Source of the DNA: a bacterium
Lineage (GTDB): Bacteria > Actinomycetota > Thermoleophilia > Solirubrobacterales > 70-9
DNA length: 41,509 nt
NCBI GenBank assembly: GCA_023251935.1
Contig: JAHEXV010000015.1
Span: 1-41,509, forward strand
Direction of reading: 5' to 3'
Shown: positions 1 to 7,203 of the stretch, in pieces
Layout: every line of letters starts with the position of its first letter
Position numbering within the stretch: the stretch's first letter is position 1
Program-made: the position numbers and the translations under genes
Notes under the pieces: generated by a model
The model's input: the letters and a program-made list of their open reading frames with translations, nothing else
Database searches by the model: none
Told to the model about the DNA's origin: nothing

Positions 1-889
1 CGGCCGGCGGGGGCTCCCGGCCGGCTCCCCCGGCGTGGAGCGCGGCGGCGAGCTGGCGGGCGGTCGAGTAGCGGCCGGCAGGGTCGCCGTCCAGAGAGCG
101 CAGGACCGCCGTCGACAGCGTCTCGGGAACCGCTGGGTCGTAGGAGCTCGGAGGCAGCGGGCGCTCGCTCTCGCGGCGTAGCGCCAGCTCGGCGAGTGTC
201 GTCCCCTCCCAGGGCAGGCGCCCGGTCAGCAGCTGATAGATGACCACCCCCAGCGCGTAGACGTCGGAGGCCGGGGTCGCCTCCTCGCCGCGCGCCTGCT
301 CGGGCGACAGGTAGGCGGCCGTCCCGACCACCGATCCGACCTGCGTCAGCCGGGTCTGTTCGGCGGCCCGCGCGATCCCGAAGTCGGTCAGCTTGATGGT
401 CATCTCGCCGGTTGGTGGCTCGTGGGCGGTGGCGCTCGAGTTGCCGCGGGCGGCGGGACCACCGATCACCATCAGGTTCCCCGGCTTGACGTCGCGATGG
501 ATGATCCCCTGGCGGTGGGCGTAGTCGAGCCCGGCGCAGGCCTGGGCGCCGATCTCGACCGCGATCTCCGACCCGAGGCGGCCGCGCGACTGCAGCAGCT
601 GGGCGCCGGAGCGACCCTCGACGTACTCCATGACGATGTAGTGGCGGCCCTCGTCGACCCCCGTGTCGTACACCTGGACGATGTTCGGGTGAATCAGCTT
701 TGCGACCGCCAGCGCCTCGCGGCGGAAGCGGGCGACGAACTTGTCGTCGTCGGAGAGGTGCTCGGCGAGGATCTTCACGGCCACGGTGCGCTCCAGCACC
801 CGGTCGGTCGCCTTGTAGACGCTGGACATCCCTCCCGACCCAAGCCGATCGGCGAGCTCGTAGCGGCCGGATATCTGGGTGGCGCCCAT
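1..889 (-). CDS. Hanks-type Ser/Thr protein kinase (C-terminus outside window)
   Basis: The gene runs leftwards and is cut by the window edge after 296 codons, so only the kinase domain and a little beyond is visible. Seen in the translation: glycine loop GSGGMSSVY (residues 18-25), VAVK with catalytic Lys39, helix-C Glu near 58, HRDVKPGN (131-138, catalytic Asp133), DFG (169-171) and the GTAAYLSPEQ activation/P+1 segment. About 20 Gly/Ala/Ser-rich residues (roughly 141-163) are inserted between the catalytic loop and DFG. In the PknB-like family the kinase is usually followed by a membrane segment and extracellular sensor repeats, which cannot be checked here. The ATG at 889 lies 2 nt after the stop of the upstream lipoprotein, so the two form one transcription unit. 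It probably acts at the inner face of the membrane; its substrates are unknown. Confidence 0.95.
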   Translation of the reverse strand, partial: MGATQISGRYELADRLGSGGMSSVYKATDRVLERTVAVKILAEHLSDDDKFVARFRREALAVAKLIHPNIVQVYDTGVDEGRHYIVMEYVEGRSGAQLLQSRGRLGSEIAVEIGAQACAGLDYAHRQGIIHRDVKPGNLMVIGGPAARGNSSATAHEPPTGEMTIKLTDFGIARAAEQTRLTQVGSVVGTAAYLSPEQARGEEATPASDVYALGVVIYQLLTGRLPWEGTTLAELALRRESERPLPPSSYDPAVPETLSTAVLRSLDGDPAGRYSTARQLAAALHAGGAGREPPPA

Positions 890-891
890 CC

Positions 892-1494
892 TCAGTCGCC
901 CCCTCCGACGCCGACCCCGGTGCCGCCGGTGCCGCCGGTCGAGCCTCCGCCGGCTGACCCGCCCCCGCCGCCGGTGTTGCCACCGCCCTGGGGGTTGCCT
1001 CCGGCGTTCTGATTGCCGCCCGCGTTCTGGTTGCCACCGCCGGTGGGGGGCTGGACGCTCGGCGTCGTCGATGTCGTATCGGTCGTCGTCGTGCTCGACG
1101 TCGGCGCGGTGTTGGTGGTGGTGGTGTTGTCGTTGTTCCTCGGCCTCGCGGACCCGCTCGACTGTGGCCCGGTCGCGCCGCTGGCCCCCGACCCGCACGG
1201 ATCCTGGACCAGCTGCTCCAGGTTGTCACCGGCGCCTCGGAGGGCCTCCTTGAGTGCGATCCCGGAGGTCTCCGGCAGCAGGTCCACATGCGCCAGGAAC
1301 TCCTGGGCTCTCGCCCTGGCGGTCGCGCAGTCGCCGCCCTCGCTCGCGGCCTCGACCGCGTCCAGGTCGGCGACCAGCTGGGCGGCATCCGACTGCGGGA
1401 TCGTGCCCTTGATCTCATTCGAGCCGCAGCCGGCGATCGCCGCGGACAGGGCGGCGAGGGCGATCAGGGCAGCGAGCCGCTTCTTCCCCGGCAT
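892..1494 (-). CDS. Lipoprotein with Thr-rich and Gly/Asn-rich low-complexity tail
   Basis: 200 residues. A lysine-containing signal peptide (MPGKKRLAALIALAALS) ends in the lipobox IAGC, so the mature protein should be lipid-anchored outside the cell. Residues about 22-100 form a compact region with two further Cys (GGDCATARA and QDPCGSG), possibly a disulfide. The rest is disordered: a Thr/Ser run (NTTTTNTAPTSSTTTTDTT), then Gly/Asn repeats of the type GGNQNA. The ATG at 1494 is chosen because it opens the signal peptide; a longer upstream reading has no signal sequence and overlaps the next gene. A TAGACT box ends 7 nt before this ATG. It is followed after 2 nt by the kinase gene, which suggests it is an external partner or sensor for that kinase. 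No recognised domain. Confidence 0.85.
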   Translation of the reverse strand: MPGKKRLAALIALAALSAAIAGCGSNEIKGTIPQSDAAQLVADLDAVEAASEGGDCATARARAQEFLAHVDLLPETSGIALKEALRGAGDNLEQLVQDPCGSGASGATGPQSSGSARPRNNDNTTTTNTAPTSSTTTTDTTSTTPSVQPPTGGGNQNAGGNQNAGGNPQGGGNTGGGGGSAGGGSTGGTGGTGVGVGGGD

Positions 1495-1501
1495 CGCGGC
1501 G

Positions 1502-1507
1502 AGTCTA
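1502..1507 (-). promoter_or_regulatory. -10-like box (TAGACT), lipoprotein-kinase operon
   Basis: TAGACT read on the minus strand, ending 7 nt before the ATG at 1494. A start site at the usual distance would fall at or next to the start codon, giving a leaderless mRNA. No convincing -35 is visible. Confidence 0.45.
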
Positions 1508-1565
1508 GTCAGTGCACTCACCCCTCCAACTACCCTCGTCCGCCCCGGCGGTTGCCGCATTCCGC

Positions 1566-2339
1566 TCACTGGCCGACGTATAGACGTCGGGCCAGGTGCT
1601 CGGGGAGGTCGGTGGCGGCGATCGCCTCGGCCGCGCGATCGATCTCGTAATCGACCCGGTGGTAGGTGGCCTCCCACGTAGCGGTGTCGAGCTCGAGCCA
1701 CGCGGCTCGCGGGTCGCCGTCGCGCGGCTGTCCGACGCTGCCGGGGTTGGCGAGCCAGCGCCCCTCGGAGATGTTGAGCCGGGTGCCGCCCCCGGCCTGC
1801 GCGCCGCGCGCGGCGTCCAGCAGCTCCACCGAGCTCCCCCGGGCTCCCGCGCGGTCCTGATCCGCGGGCATGGTGAAGAAGAGGGCCACGTGCGAGTGCC
1901 CGACCAGGCTCACTCGCGAGGCCTGGATGCCGATGCACTCGGCCGCCTGATCCGGCCACAGCACGTACTCCCATACCGGGTCGCGCGGGGAGGCGTGGTA
2001 GAGCGCCACCTCGCGGCTCTCGTCAGCCGGCTCGAGGCCGCGCAGGAACTCCAGGGTCGCCGGCTTCGCGACATCGCGCGTCCAATCCACCGCGGCGGCG
2101 GCGGCGGGAGAGAAGGCCGAGACGTCGAGCTCGCCCAGCACCGCCAGGTCGTGGTTGCCGACCAGGCAGAGCCCGCATCGCTCGGCGACCAGGGCGGCGC
2201 ATTCGTCGGGCTGGGCGCCGTAGCCGACCACGTCGCCGAGGCACCAAAGCTCGTCGACGCCCGTCTCCTCGACGTCGGAGAGCACCGCCTCGAGGGCGGG
2301 CAGATTGGCGTGGATGTCGCTGATGATCGCGACTCGCAA
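1566..2339 (-). CDS. Calcineurin-like metallophosphoesterase (YfcE/MJ0936-type)
   Basis: 257 residues. All dimetal phosphoesterase motifs are visible: SDIHANL (Asp8, His10), GDVVGYG, GNHD and GHSH, the last followed by a C-terminal strand region ending in ...NPGSVGQPRDGDP, typical of YfcE-like phosphodiesterases. It is expected to be a cytosolic enzyme that hydrolyses phosphodiesters or phosphomonoesters with two divalent metals; the substrate cannot be predicted. The TTG at 2339 is the only sensible start: it opens directly on the first beta strand (LRVAIISDIH). No ATG or GTG lies nearby, and longer readings run into the divergent peptidase gene. A TACGAT box ends 7 nt before the TTG. The gene is divergent from the M48 peptidase with 18 bp between start codons. 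Confidence 0.9.
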   Translation of the reverse strand: MRVAIISDIHANLPALEAVLSDVEETGVDELWCLGDVVGYGAQPDECAALVAERCGLCLVGNHDLAVLGELDVSAFSPAAAAAVDWTRDVAKPATLEFLRGLEPADESREVALYHASPRDPVWEYVLWPDQAAECIGIQASRVSLVGHSHVALFFTMPADQDRAGARGSSVELLDAARGAQAGGGTRLNISEGRWLANPGSVGQPRDGDPRAAWLELDTATWEATYHRVDYEIDRAAEAIAATDLPEHLARRLYVGQ

Positions 2340-2345
2340 GCGGAC

Positions 2346-2352
2346 TATCGTA
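2346..2352. promoter_or_regulatory. Overlapping divergent -10 boxes (TATCGTA)
   Basis: The 7-bp sequence TATCGTA reads TATCGT on the plus strand (6 nt before the M48 ATG at 2358) and TACGAT on the minus strand (7 nt before the metallophosphoesterase TTG at 2339). Both fit TANNNT and both would place transcription starts at the start codons. Any -35 contacts would have to lie in the opposing coding sequence. Confidence 0.5.
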
Positions 2353-2357
2353 GGTGC

Positions 2358-3629
2358 ATGGCCAGCCGCCACGGGTCGAGGCGTGCTCTGCGAGTCGGGT
2401 TGGCGGCGGTGGCGATGGTCCTGGTGGCCGAGGGGGCGGTCTGGCTGCTGCGCCCCCGCGAGCGCCCGATCGATCCGGTCGCCGTCCCCGAGGGCCGCTA
2501 CTTCACCGAGGCCCAGATCGAGCGCGGCCGTGCGTTCGGCGACGGACAGCTGTGGCTGTTCGTCGCCGCGCTCGGGGTTCAGGGGGCGCTGCTCGTCACC
2601 CTGGCCCTGGGGCGGCCGGACGCCGTTCGCGGTCGTCTTCAGCGGCTCGGCGGGCGGCCGCTGCTCGGCGCCGCGGTGACCGGCGCCGGGCTGTCGCTGG
2701 CCCTCGGCCTGGCCGCGCTGCCGCGCGGCGTCGCGGCGCACCAGCGCGCTGTCGACTACGGGATCTCCACCCAGAGCCTCGGGTCGTGGCTGGCCGATCT
2801 CGGGAAGTCGGCCGCGATCGGCGCCCTGCTGGCCGCCGCCGGCGGGGCTCTGCTGATCGCCCTGGTGCGGCGCTTCGGGGGCCGCTGGTGGCTACCCGGG
2901 ACGGCCGTGGTGGCGGCGATCGCGGTGGCCTTCGTCTGGCTTGCCCCGGTCGTGCTCGCCCCGCTGTTCAACAAGTTCACGCCGCTCCCGGCCGACAGCC
3001 GGGCCCGAGCCGAGGTGCTGACGCTTGCCCGACGCGCGGGCGTGGACGTCGGACAGGTGTACCGGGTCGACGCCAGCCGCCGGGTGCGCTCGCTGAACGC
3101 TTACGTCGACGGGATCGGGTCGACGAGGCGGGTCGTCCTCTACGACAACCTGCTCCGGCGCGCCAACCGCCCCGAGCTGCGGAGCGTCGTCGCCCACGAG
3201 CTCGGTCACGTCAAGCACGACGACCTGCTGCGCGGGCTGGCCTTCCTGGTCCTCGTCGCCCCCCTGGGGCTGCTGTTCGTGAGCGAGCTCGGCGGCGCGC
3301 TTGTCGAGCGCGCCGAGGTGGACCCCCGTGGCCCCGCCGCCCTGCCCGCCTATTTCCTCGGGCTGGCCGTCGCCGCGCTCCTCCTCGGCGTGCCGGGTAA
3401 CCGGCTTTCGCGTCAGGTCGAGGCGAGCGCCGACACCTTCGCGCTCCGGCTCACCCACGATCCGCGGGCCCTGATCGAGGTCCAGCGCCGGCTCGCCCTG
3501 TCGAGCGTCGCCGATCCCGATCCGCCCGGACTCGTCACCGCCCTGATCGGCACCCACCCCTCGACGGTGGACCGGATTGGCGCCGCGGTCGCCTACGAGC
3601 GCGATCACCGCAACGGGCAGTCGAGCTAG
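2358..3629 (+). CDS. M48 (Ste24/CAAX-type) membrane zinc metallopeptidase
   Basis: 423 residues. Zinc motif HELGH at residues 280-284 (in VVAHELGHVKHDD) with the third ligand in EASADTFAL near residue 355, as in the M48A Ste24 family. Several membrane helices precede and surround it: one near the N-terminus, others near residues 73-90, 105-120, 150-175 and 190-212, and two after HELGH. The segment APLFNKFTPLP before the catalytic helix is the characteristic Ste24 sequence. It probably cleaves membrane proteins or peptides at the cytoplasmic face as part of protein quality control. The ATG at 2358 is preceded by TATCGT 6 nt upstream and has no Shine-Dalgarno sequence, consistent with leaderless translation. 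It is followed by a palindromic repeat at 3650-3684. Confidence 0.9.
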   Translation: MASRHGSRRALRVGLAAVAMVLVAEGAVWLLRPRERPIDPVAVPEGRYFTEAQIERGRAFGDGQLWLFVAALGVQGALLVTLALGRPDAVRGRLQRLGGRPLLGAAVTGAGLSLALGLAALPRGVAAHQRAVDYGISTQSLGSWLADLGKSAAIGALLAAAGGALLIALVRRFGGRWWLPGTAVVAAIAVAFVWLAPVVLAPLFNKFTPLPADSRARAEVLTLARRAGVDVGQVYRVDASRRVRSLNAYVDGIGSTRRVVLYDNLLRRANRPELRSVVAHELGHVKHDDLLRGLAFLVLVAPLGLLFVSELGGALVERAEVDPRGPAALPAYFLGLAVAALLLGVPGNRLSRQVEASADTFALRLTHDPRALIEVQRRLALSSVADPDPPGLVTALIGTHPSTVDRIGAAVAYERDHRNGQSS

Positions 3630-3633
3630 CACC

Positions 3634-3684
3634 GTGCCGAGTGCCGAGTGCCGAGTTACGACGGAATAGACGTCGCAACTCGGC
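3634..3684. repeat. AACTCGG palindrome copy A with GTGCCGA tandem repeats
   Basis: Three head-to-tail copies of GTGCCGA (3634-3654) run into an inverted repeat: GCCGAGTT (3650-3657) pairs with AACTCGGC (3677-3684), and inside it CGACG (3659-3663) pairs with CGTCG (3671-3675) around a 7-nt loop. The outer arm matches the palindromes at 27348-27392 and 28341-28373. It lies between the M48 and argS genes. There is no U-tract, so it is not a typical intrinsic terminator. Confidence 0.7.
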
Positions 3685-3759
3685 CATCGGCGCCCCCCTC
3701 CTGCCCCACCCAGCCCATCTGCCGCTTCGTTGGTCTGTGGCGATTGAATCGACGTCTAG

Positions 3760-3765
3760 TAATTT
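3760..3765 (+). promoter_or_regulatory. -10-like box (TAATTT), argS
   Basis: TAATTT ends 6 nt before the argS ATG, in the least GC-rich stretch of this intergenic region. It is consistent with a leaderless argS mRNA; no SD sequence is present. Confidence 0.4.
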
Positions 3766-3771
3766 CGCCGC

Positions 3772-5448
3772 ATGTCCGATCCCCTCGAGGAGCTGCGCAC
3801 GACGATCCGCTCGGCGGCCGAGGCGCTCCGCGACGGGTCGCCGGACTCGGTCGCGCCCACGTTGGAGCGACCCCCGAAGCCCGAGCTCGGCGACTACTCG
3901 ACCAACGCCGCGATGTTGCTGGCGCCGGCGCGCGGCCGGCCGGCCCGGGAGATCGCCGAGCGGCTGCGCGACGAGCTCGGCGCCCGCCTCGGTCCCAGCG
4001 CCGAGCGGATCGAGATCGCCGGACCGGGCTTCGTCAACATCTTCCTGGCCGATCGCTGGCACCGCGACAGCGTCGTTTCGCTGCTCGGGGCGGGCGAGGA
4101 CTTCGGCCGGGTGTCGCCGGCGCGACCCGAGCGGGTGCTGGTCGAGTTCGTATCCGCCAACCCGACCGGCCCGCTGACCGTCGCGTCGGGTCGTGGCGCG
4201 GCGTTCGGCGATTCGCTCGCCCGGCTGCTGGAGCTGACCGGGAGCCGGATCGAGCGCGAGTACCTGCTCAACGACGTCGGCGGCCAGGTGCGTCGCTTCG
4301 CCGAGTCGATCGCCGCGCGCATGCAGGGGCGCGAGCCGCCCGAGGACGGGTATCGCGGCGAGTACGTCGCGGAGCTGGCCGGCGAGCTCGCCGGCGAGGG
4401 GGCGGACCCCGCCGACTTGGAGGACCTGGCCCATCGTGGCACAGAGGCGATGCAAGAGCGCATCGAGGCCACCCTGGAGCGCTTCGGCGTCCGGTTCGAC
4501 ACCTGGTTCTCGGAGCGCTCGCTGCACGAGGCCGGCAAGATCGAGGCGGCAATCGAGGAGCTGCGGGAGCGCGGCCACGTCTACGAGTCAGAGGGCGCCG
4601 TGTGGCTGCGGACAAGCGAGCTGGGCGATGACAAGGACCGCGTCCTGCTCCGCTCGGACGGCGAGCCGACCTACTTCGCGGCCGACATCGCCTACCACCG
4701 CGACAAGCTCGAGCGGGGGACGGAGCGGATGATCGACCCCTTGGGGGCCGATCACCACGGCTACGTGCCGCGGATGCGGGCGGCGATCGAGGCGCTCGGC
4801 CACGACCCCGATCTGTACGAAGCGCCGATCATGCAGCTCGTCCGGCTGGTTGAGGGCGGCGAGCGCGCCCGGATGTCGAAGCGCAAGGGCGAGTTCGCCC
4901 TGCTCGACGAGCTGACCGACGACATCGGCGTCGACGCGACCCGCTTCTTCATGCTCCAGCGCAGCCACGACACGGCCCTCGACCTCGACCTCGACCTGGC
5001 GCGCTCGCAATCGCAGGACAACCCCGTCTACTACGTCCAGTACGCGCACGCGCGGATCGCGAGCATCCTGCGCAAGGCGGTCGCCGAGGGAAGCCTCGAA
5101 GCGGCGGCCGGCAAGGCCGACGCGGTCGACGGGGCCCGCCTGGCGTCGGCGGCGGTCGACGAGGCGGCGCTGACCGCGCCCGCCGAGCCCACCGAGCGGG
5201 CCCTGGTCAAGCGGCTGCTCGACTTCCCGGGCGAGGCGGCGAGAGCGGCGCAGCGGCGGGCGCCGCACCGGATGGCGGCATTCGCAACCGCGACCGCCGC
5301 CGATTTCCACGCCTTCTATCGGGACTGCCAGGTGGTCGGTGCCGGCGAGGGAGTCGAGCCGGCTCGCCTGGCGATCTGCATGGCGGCGAAACGGGTGATC
5401 GCTCGCACGCTCGGCCTGCTCGGCGTCAGCGCGCCCGAGCGGATGTAG
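3772..5448 (+). CDS. argS: Arginyl-tRNA synthetase
   Basis: 558 residues, normal length for bacterial ArgRS. It charges tRNA-Arg with arginine in the cytosol. An N-terminal Add1-type domain (about 1-105) is followed by the class I catalytic core and a C-terminal DALR anticodon-binding domain (about 430-558). The core starts with VEFVSANPTGPL, but the HIGH signature, normally HVGHGRGA here, reads TVASGRGA (Thr136-Val-Ala-Ser139), so both histidines are missing. The KMSKS-type loop is intact as RMSKRKG (Met368-Ser-Lys370). Other core blocks look normal, for example EYLLNDVGGQ, YFAADIAYH and DPLGADHHGYV. Start: ATG at 3772, 6 nt after a TAATTT box. Identity is certain from overall sequence; the motif change may be a lineage variant. 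Confidence 0.97.
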   Translation: MSDPLEELRTTIRSAAEALRDGSPDSVAPTLERPPKPELGDYSTNAAMLLAPARGRPAREIAERLRDELGARLGPSAERIEIAGPGFVNIFLADRWHRDSVVSLLGAGEDFGRVSPARPERVLVEFVSANPTGPLTVASGRGAAFGDSLARLLELTGSRIEREYLLNDVGGQVRRFAESIAARMQGREPPEDGYRGEYVAELAGELAGEGADPADLEDLAHRGTEAMQERIEATLERFGVRFDTWFSERSLHEAGKIEAAIEELRERGHVYESEGAVWLRTSELGDDKDRVLLRSDGEPTYFAADIAYHRDKLERGTERMIDPLGADHHGYVPRMRAAIEALGHDPDLYEAPIMQLVRLVEGGERARMSKRKGEFALLDELTDDIGVDATRFFMLQRSHDTALDLDLDLARSQSQDNPVYYVQYAHARIASILRKAVAEGSLEAAAGKADAVDGARLASAAVDEAALTAPAEPTERALVKRLLDFPGEAARAAQRRAPHRMAAFATATAADFHAFYRDCQVVGAGEGVEPARLAICMAAKRVIARTLGLLGVSAPERM

Positions 5449-5494
5449 CGGTCGCGACGCTCGGCCCGACGGTCGGTTGGCGCCTGCGTCGCTG

Positions 5495-5501
5495 TTAGAT
5501 T
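5495..5501 (+). promoter_or_regulatory. -10-like box (TTAGATT), HU gene
   Basis: TTAGAT/TAGATT about 32-38 nt before the HU start. This would give an mRNA with a short leader carrying the GAGGAGG Shine-Dalgarno sequence at 5524-5530. Confidence 0.35.
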
Positions 5502-5532
5502 GCCTTCGGCTCCTGCACCCGACGAGGAGGTC

Positions 5533-5814
5533 ATGTTGACGAAGGCTGAGTTCGTCGATCGGCTGGCCCGGGACGGCCGGATCGGCAGCAAGAAGCAGGC
5601 AGGCGAGGTGGTCGAGGCGGTGCTCGACGGGATCGCTGGCGCACTCGCCGCCGGCGATCCGGTCAACTTCACGGGCTTCGGCAAGTTCAGCGTCGCCGAG
5701 CGCGGCCCTCGCCAGGGCGTCAACCCGCGCACCGGCGAGAGAATCACGATCGCCGGAGGACGCGTGCCGCGTTTCTCGGCCGGCGCGGGACTCAAGTCCA
5801 AGGTCAAGGGCTGA
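5533..5814 (+). CDS. hup: HU-family nucleoid DNA-binding protein
   Basis: 93 residues, typical of HU/IHF-type histone-like proteins. Helical dimerisation region (KAEFVDRLARD...AGEVVEAVLDGIAGAL), then the signature VNFTGFGKFSVAERGPRQG, the DNA-wrapping beta arm NPRTGERITI and the closing VPRFSAGAGLKSKVKG. It lacks the long Lys/Ala tail of mycobacterial HupB. It should bind and bend DNA non-specifically as a dimer. Start choice is open: GGAGG (5526-5530) is only 2 nt before the ATG at 5533 but 5 nt before an in-frame TTG at 5536, which would give MTKAEF, the usual HU N-terminus. It lies 5 nt upstream of pyrF, probably co-transcribed. In many actinobacteria the gene next to pyrF is mIHF instead. 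Confidence 0.95.
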   Translation: MLTKAEFVDRLARDGRIGSKKQAGEVVEAVLDGIAGALAAGDPVNFTGFGKFSVAERGPRQGVNPRTGERITIAGGRVPRFSAGAGLKSKVKG

Positions 5815-5819
5815 GTGGA

Positions 5820-6698
5820 CTGAGCACGCCGTTCGCGGACCGCCTGGTCGCCCTGGTCGAGGCCCGGCGCAGTCAGGTCTGCCTCGGCCTCGACCCCGAT
5901 CCGTCGAAGCTCGACCCCGAAGCCGGCCGGGCGGGCCAGGGGGCCGCGGAGCGAGCCGCGGAGGGGATCTTCGACCGCTGCCGATCGCTGATCGAGCGAT
6001 CCGGCTCCGCCTGCGTGGCCGTCAAGCTCCAGCTCGCCTGCTTCGAGCGTTTGGGGTCCTCGGGATGGGCGGCGCTCGAGCGCACCGCTTCGGTTGCGCG
6101 CGAGGCGGGCCTGCTGGTGATCGCCGACGGCAAGCGCGGCGACGTGCCGGTGAGCGCCACGGCCTACGGCCAGGCGCTGTTCGGGTCGACGCCGACGCCG
6201 TGGGGAGACGCCCCCGGCCTCGGGGCGGACGCCGCGACCGTCAACCCTGTCCTCGGGGGCGATGCCCTCGAGCCGCTCGTCGAGGCTGCCGACGCGGCCG
6301 ACGCGGCCCTGTTCTGCGTCGTGCGGACCTCGAACCCAGGGGCGGCCGACGTTCTCGACCTGCCGGCGCCCGAGGCGCCGCTGTTCGAGCGGCTCGCGAA
6401 GCTGGTCGCCGAGCGCGCCGATCGCCTCCCCTCCGAGTCCGGCCTGTCCGGTGTCGGCGCCGTGGTCGGCGCCACCGAGCCCGGGCATCTGGCTCGGCTG
6501 CGCGAGTTGATGCCGGACTCGATCTTCCTCGTCCCAGGGATCGGGGCGCAGGGTGGTCGGGTCGCCGATCTCGGGCCCGCCCTCGGCAGGCACCCCGCCT
6601 CGCTCCTGGTCACCGCGTCGCGGTCGATCGCCGACGCTCCTGACCCGGCTGGCGCCGCCGGCGAGCTCCGAGCCGAGCTCTGGGATCTGGCTCGATGA
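5820..6698 (+). CDS. pyrF: Orotidine-5'-phosphate decarboxylase, mycobacterial (type 2) family
   Basis: 292 residues. It catalyses the last step of UMP synthesis, OMP to UMP plus CO2, in the cytosol. N-terminal substrate-binding strand VCLGLDPDPSKL, then VAVKLQLACFE, the catalytic DGKRGDVPVSA block (Lys105) and the phosphate-binding end FLVPGIGAQGG, as in the PyrF2 family. Start: no ATG, GTG or TTG exists in frame before 6015, and starting there would remove the essential LGLDPDP strand. The first plausible initiator after the HU stop is CTG at 5820, with AAGGG 9 nt upstream. I therefore call a CTG start; a sequencing error or another rare codon is possible. Translation is probably coupled to the HU gene. 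Confidence 0.9.
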   Translation: MSTPFADRLVALVEARRSQVCLGLDPDPSKLDPEAGRAGQGAAERAAEGIFDRCRSLIERSGSACVAVKLQLACFERLGSSGWAALERTASVAREAGLLVIADGKRGDVPVSATAYGQALFGSTPTPWGDAPGLGADAATVNPVLGGDALEPLVEAADAADAALFCVVRTSNPGAADVLDLPAPEAPLFERLAKLVAERADRLPSESGLSGVGAVVGATEPGHLARLRELMPDSIFLVPGIGAQGGRVADLGPALGRHPASLLVTASRSIADAPDPAGAAGELRAELWDLAR

Positions 6699-6849
6699 GG
6701 CGGGCCCGCCCGTGGGCTAGCGGTTGCCGACCGGCTCTGAGCCGAGGCTCCCGAACCCCGCCGGGTTACCATCGCGCCAGGAGAACCTGACCCCGAGGTG
6801 CCCGGGCGACCACGACTCGGTATCCGGTCCGGGGCCCCGCGGGGGAGAG

Positions 6850-7203
6850 ATGGAGCCACAAGCAACCCAGACGAGGTCGAGCGCGGGGACCGCCGCGAGG
6901 ATCCTCGCGGTCTTGGCGCTGGTCGTGGCGGCGATCGTCGTCGCGGTGGTGGTCGTCGGGTCGATGGGCGGATCCGGGGGCGGGCCGGCCGGGAACCGAA
7001 GCGAGAGCGCCCGCGCCAAGCCGGCTCAGAAGTACTACGTCGTCCAGCCCGGCGACACCTTCGCCGGGATCGCCGACAAGGAGGGCGTCTCGGTGCCCAG
7101 GCTCGAGCAGCTCAACCCCAACCTCGACACCCAGCTCCTGCCCGAGAAGGGCTGCGTGGACCTGGTGCCCGACGGCTGCAAGGAGCTCGCCAGCGGGGGT
7201 TGA
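6850..7203 (+). CDS. Membrane-anchored LysM-domain protein
   Basis: 117 residues. A short cytoplasmic N-terminus is followed by one strongly hydrophobic membrane helix (ILAVLALVVAAIVVAVVVV, about residues 18-36), a Gly/Ser linker and a single LysM peptidoglycan-binding domain (YYVVQPGDTFAGIADKEG...LNPNLD, about residues 59-98). Two Cys in the tail (KGCVDL and DGCKEL) may form a disulfide outside the cell. The ATG at 6850 is chosen for the strong SD (GGGGGAGAG just before it); a longer reading from 6724 has no SD and adds a Pro-rich segment of low quality. Its stop overlaps the TTG start of the carboxypeptidase gene, so the two are translationally coupled and probably both work on peptidoglycan. 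Confidence 0.88.
   Translation: MEPQATQTRSSAGTAARILAVLALVVAAIVVAVVVVGSMGGSGGGPAGNRSESARAKPAQKYYVVQPGDTFAGIADKEGVSVPRLEQLNPNLDTQLLPEKGCVDLVPDGCKELASGG

Noticed and set aside
892-1974. A longer 360-residue reading of the lipoprotein gene starting at 1974
   Set aside because: The additional 160 residues are Arg/Gly-rich, overlap the metallophosphoesterase in another frame and bury the signal peptide; the ATG at 1494 opens a proper lipoprotein signal.
1596-2357. An N-terminal extension of the M48 peptidase starting at 1596
   Set aside because: It is the mirror of the metallophosphoesterase gene, whose motifs are clear on the other strand.
5500-5532. TTG at 5500 as the HU start
   Set aside because: It overlaps the probable -10 box and lies upstream of the GAGGAGG ribosome site; HU proteins begin at the KAEF helix.
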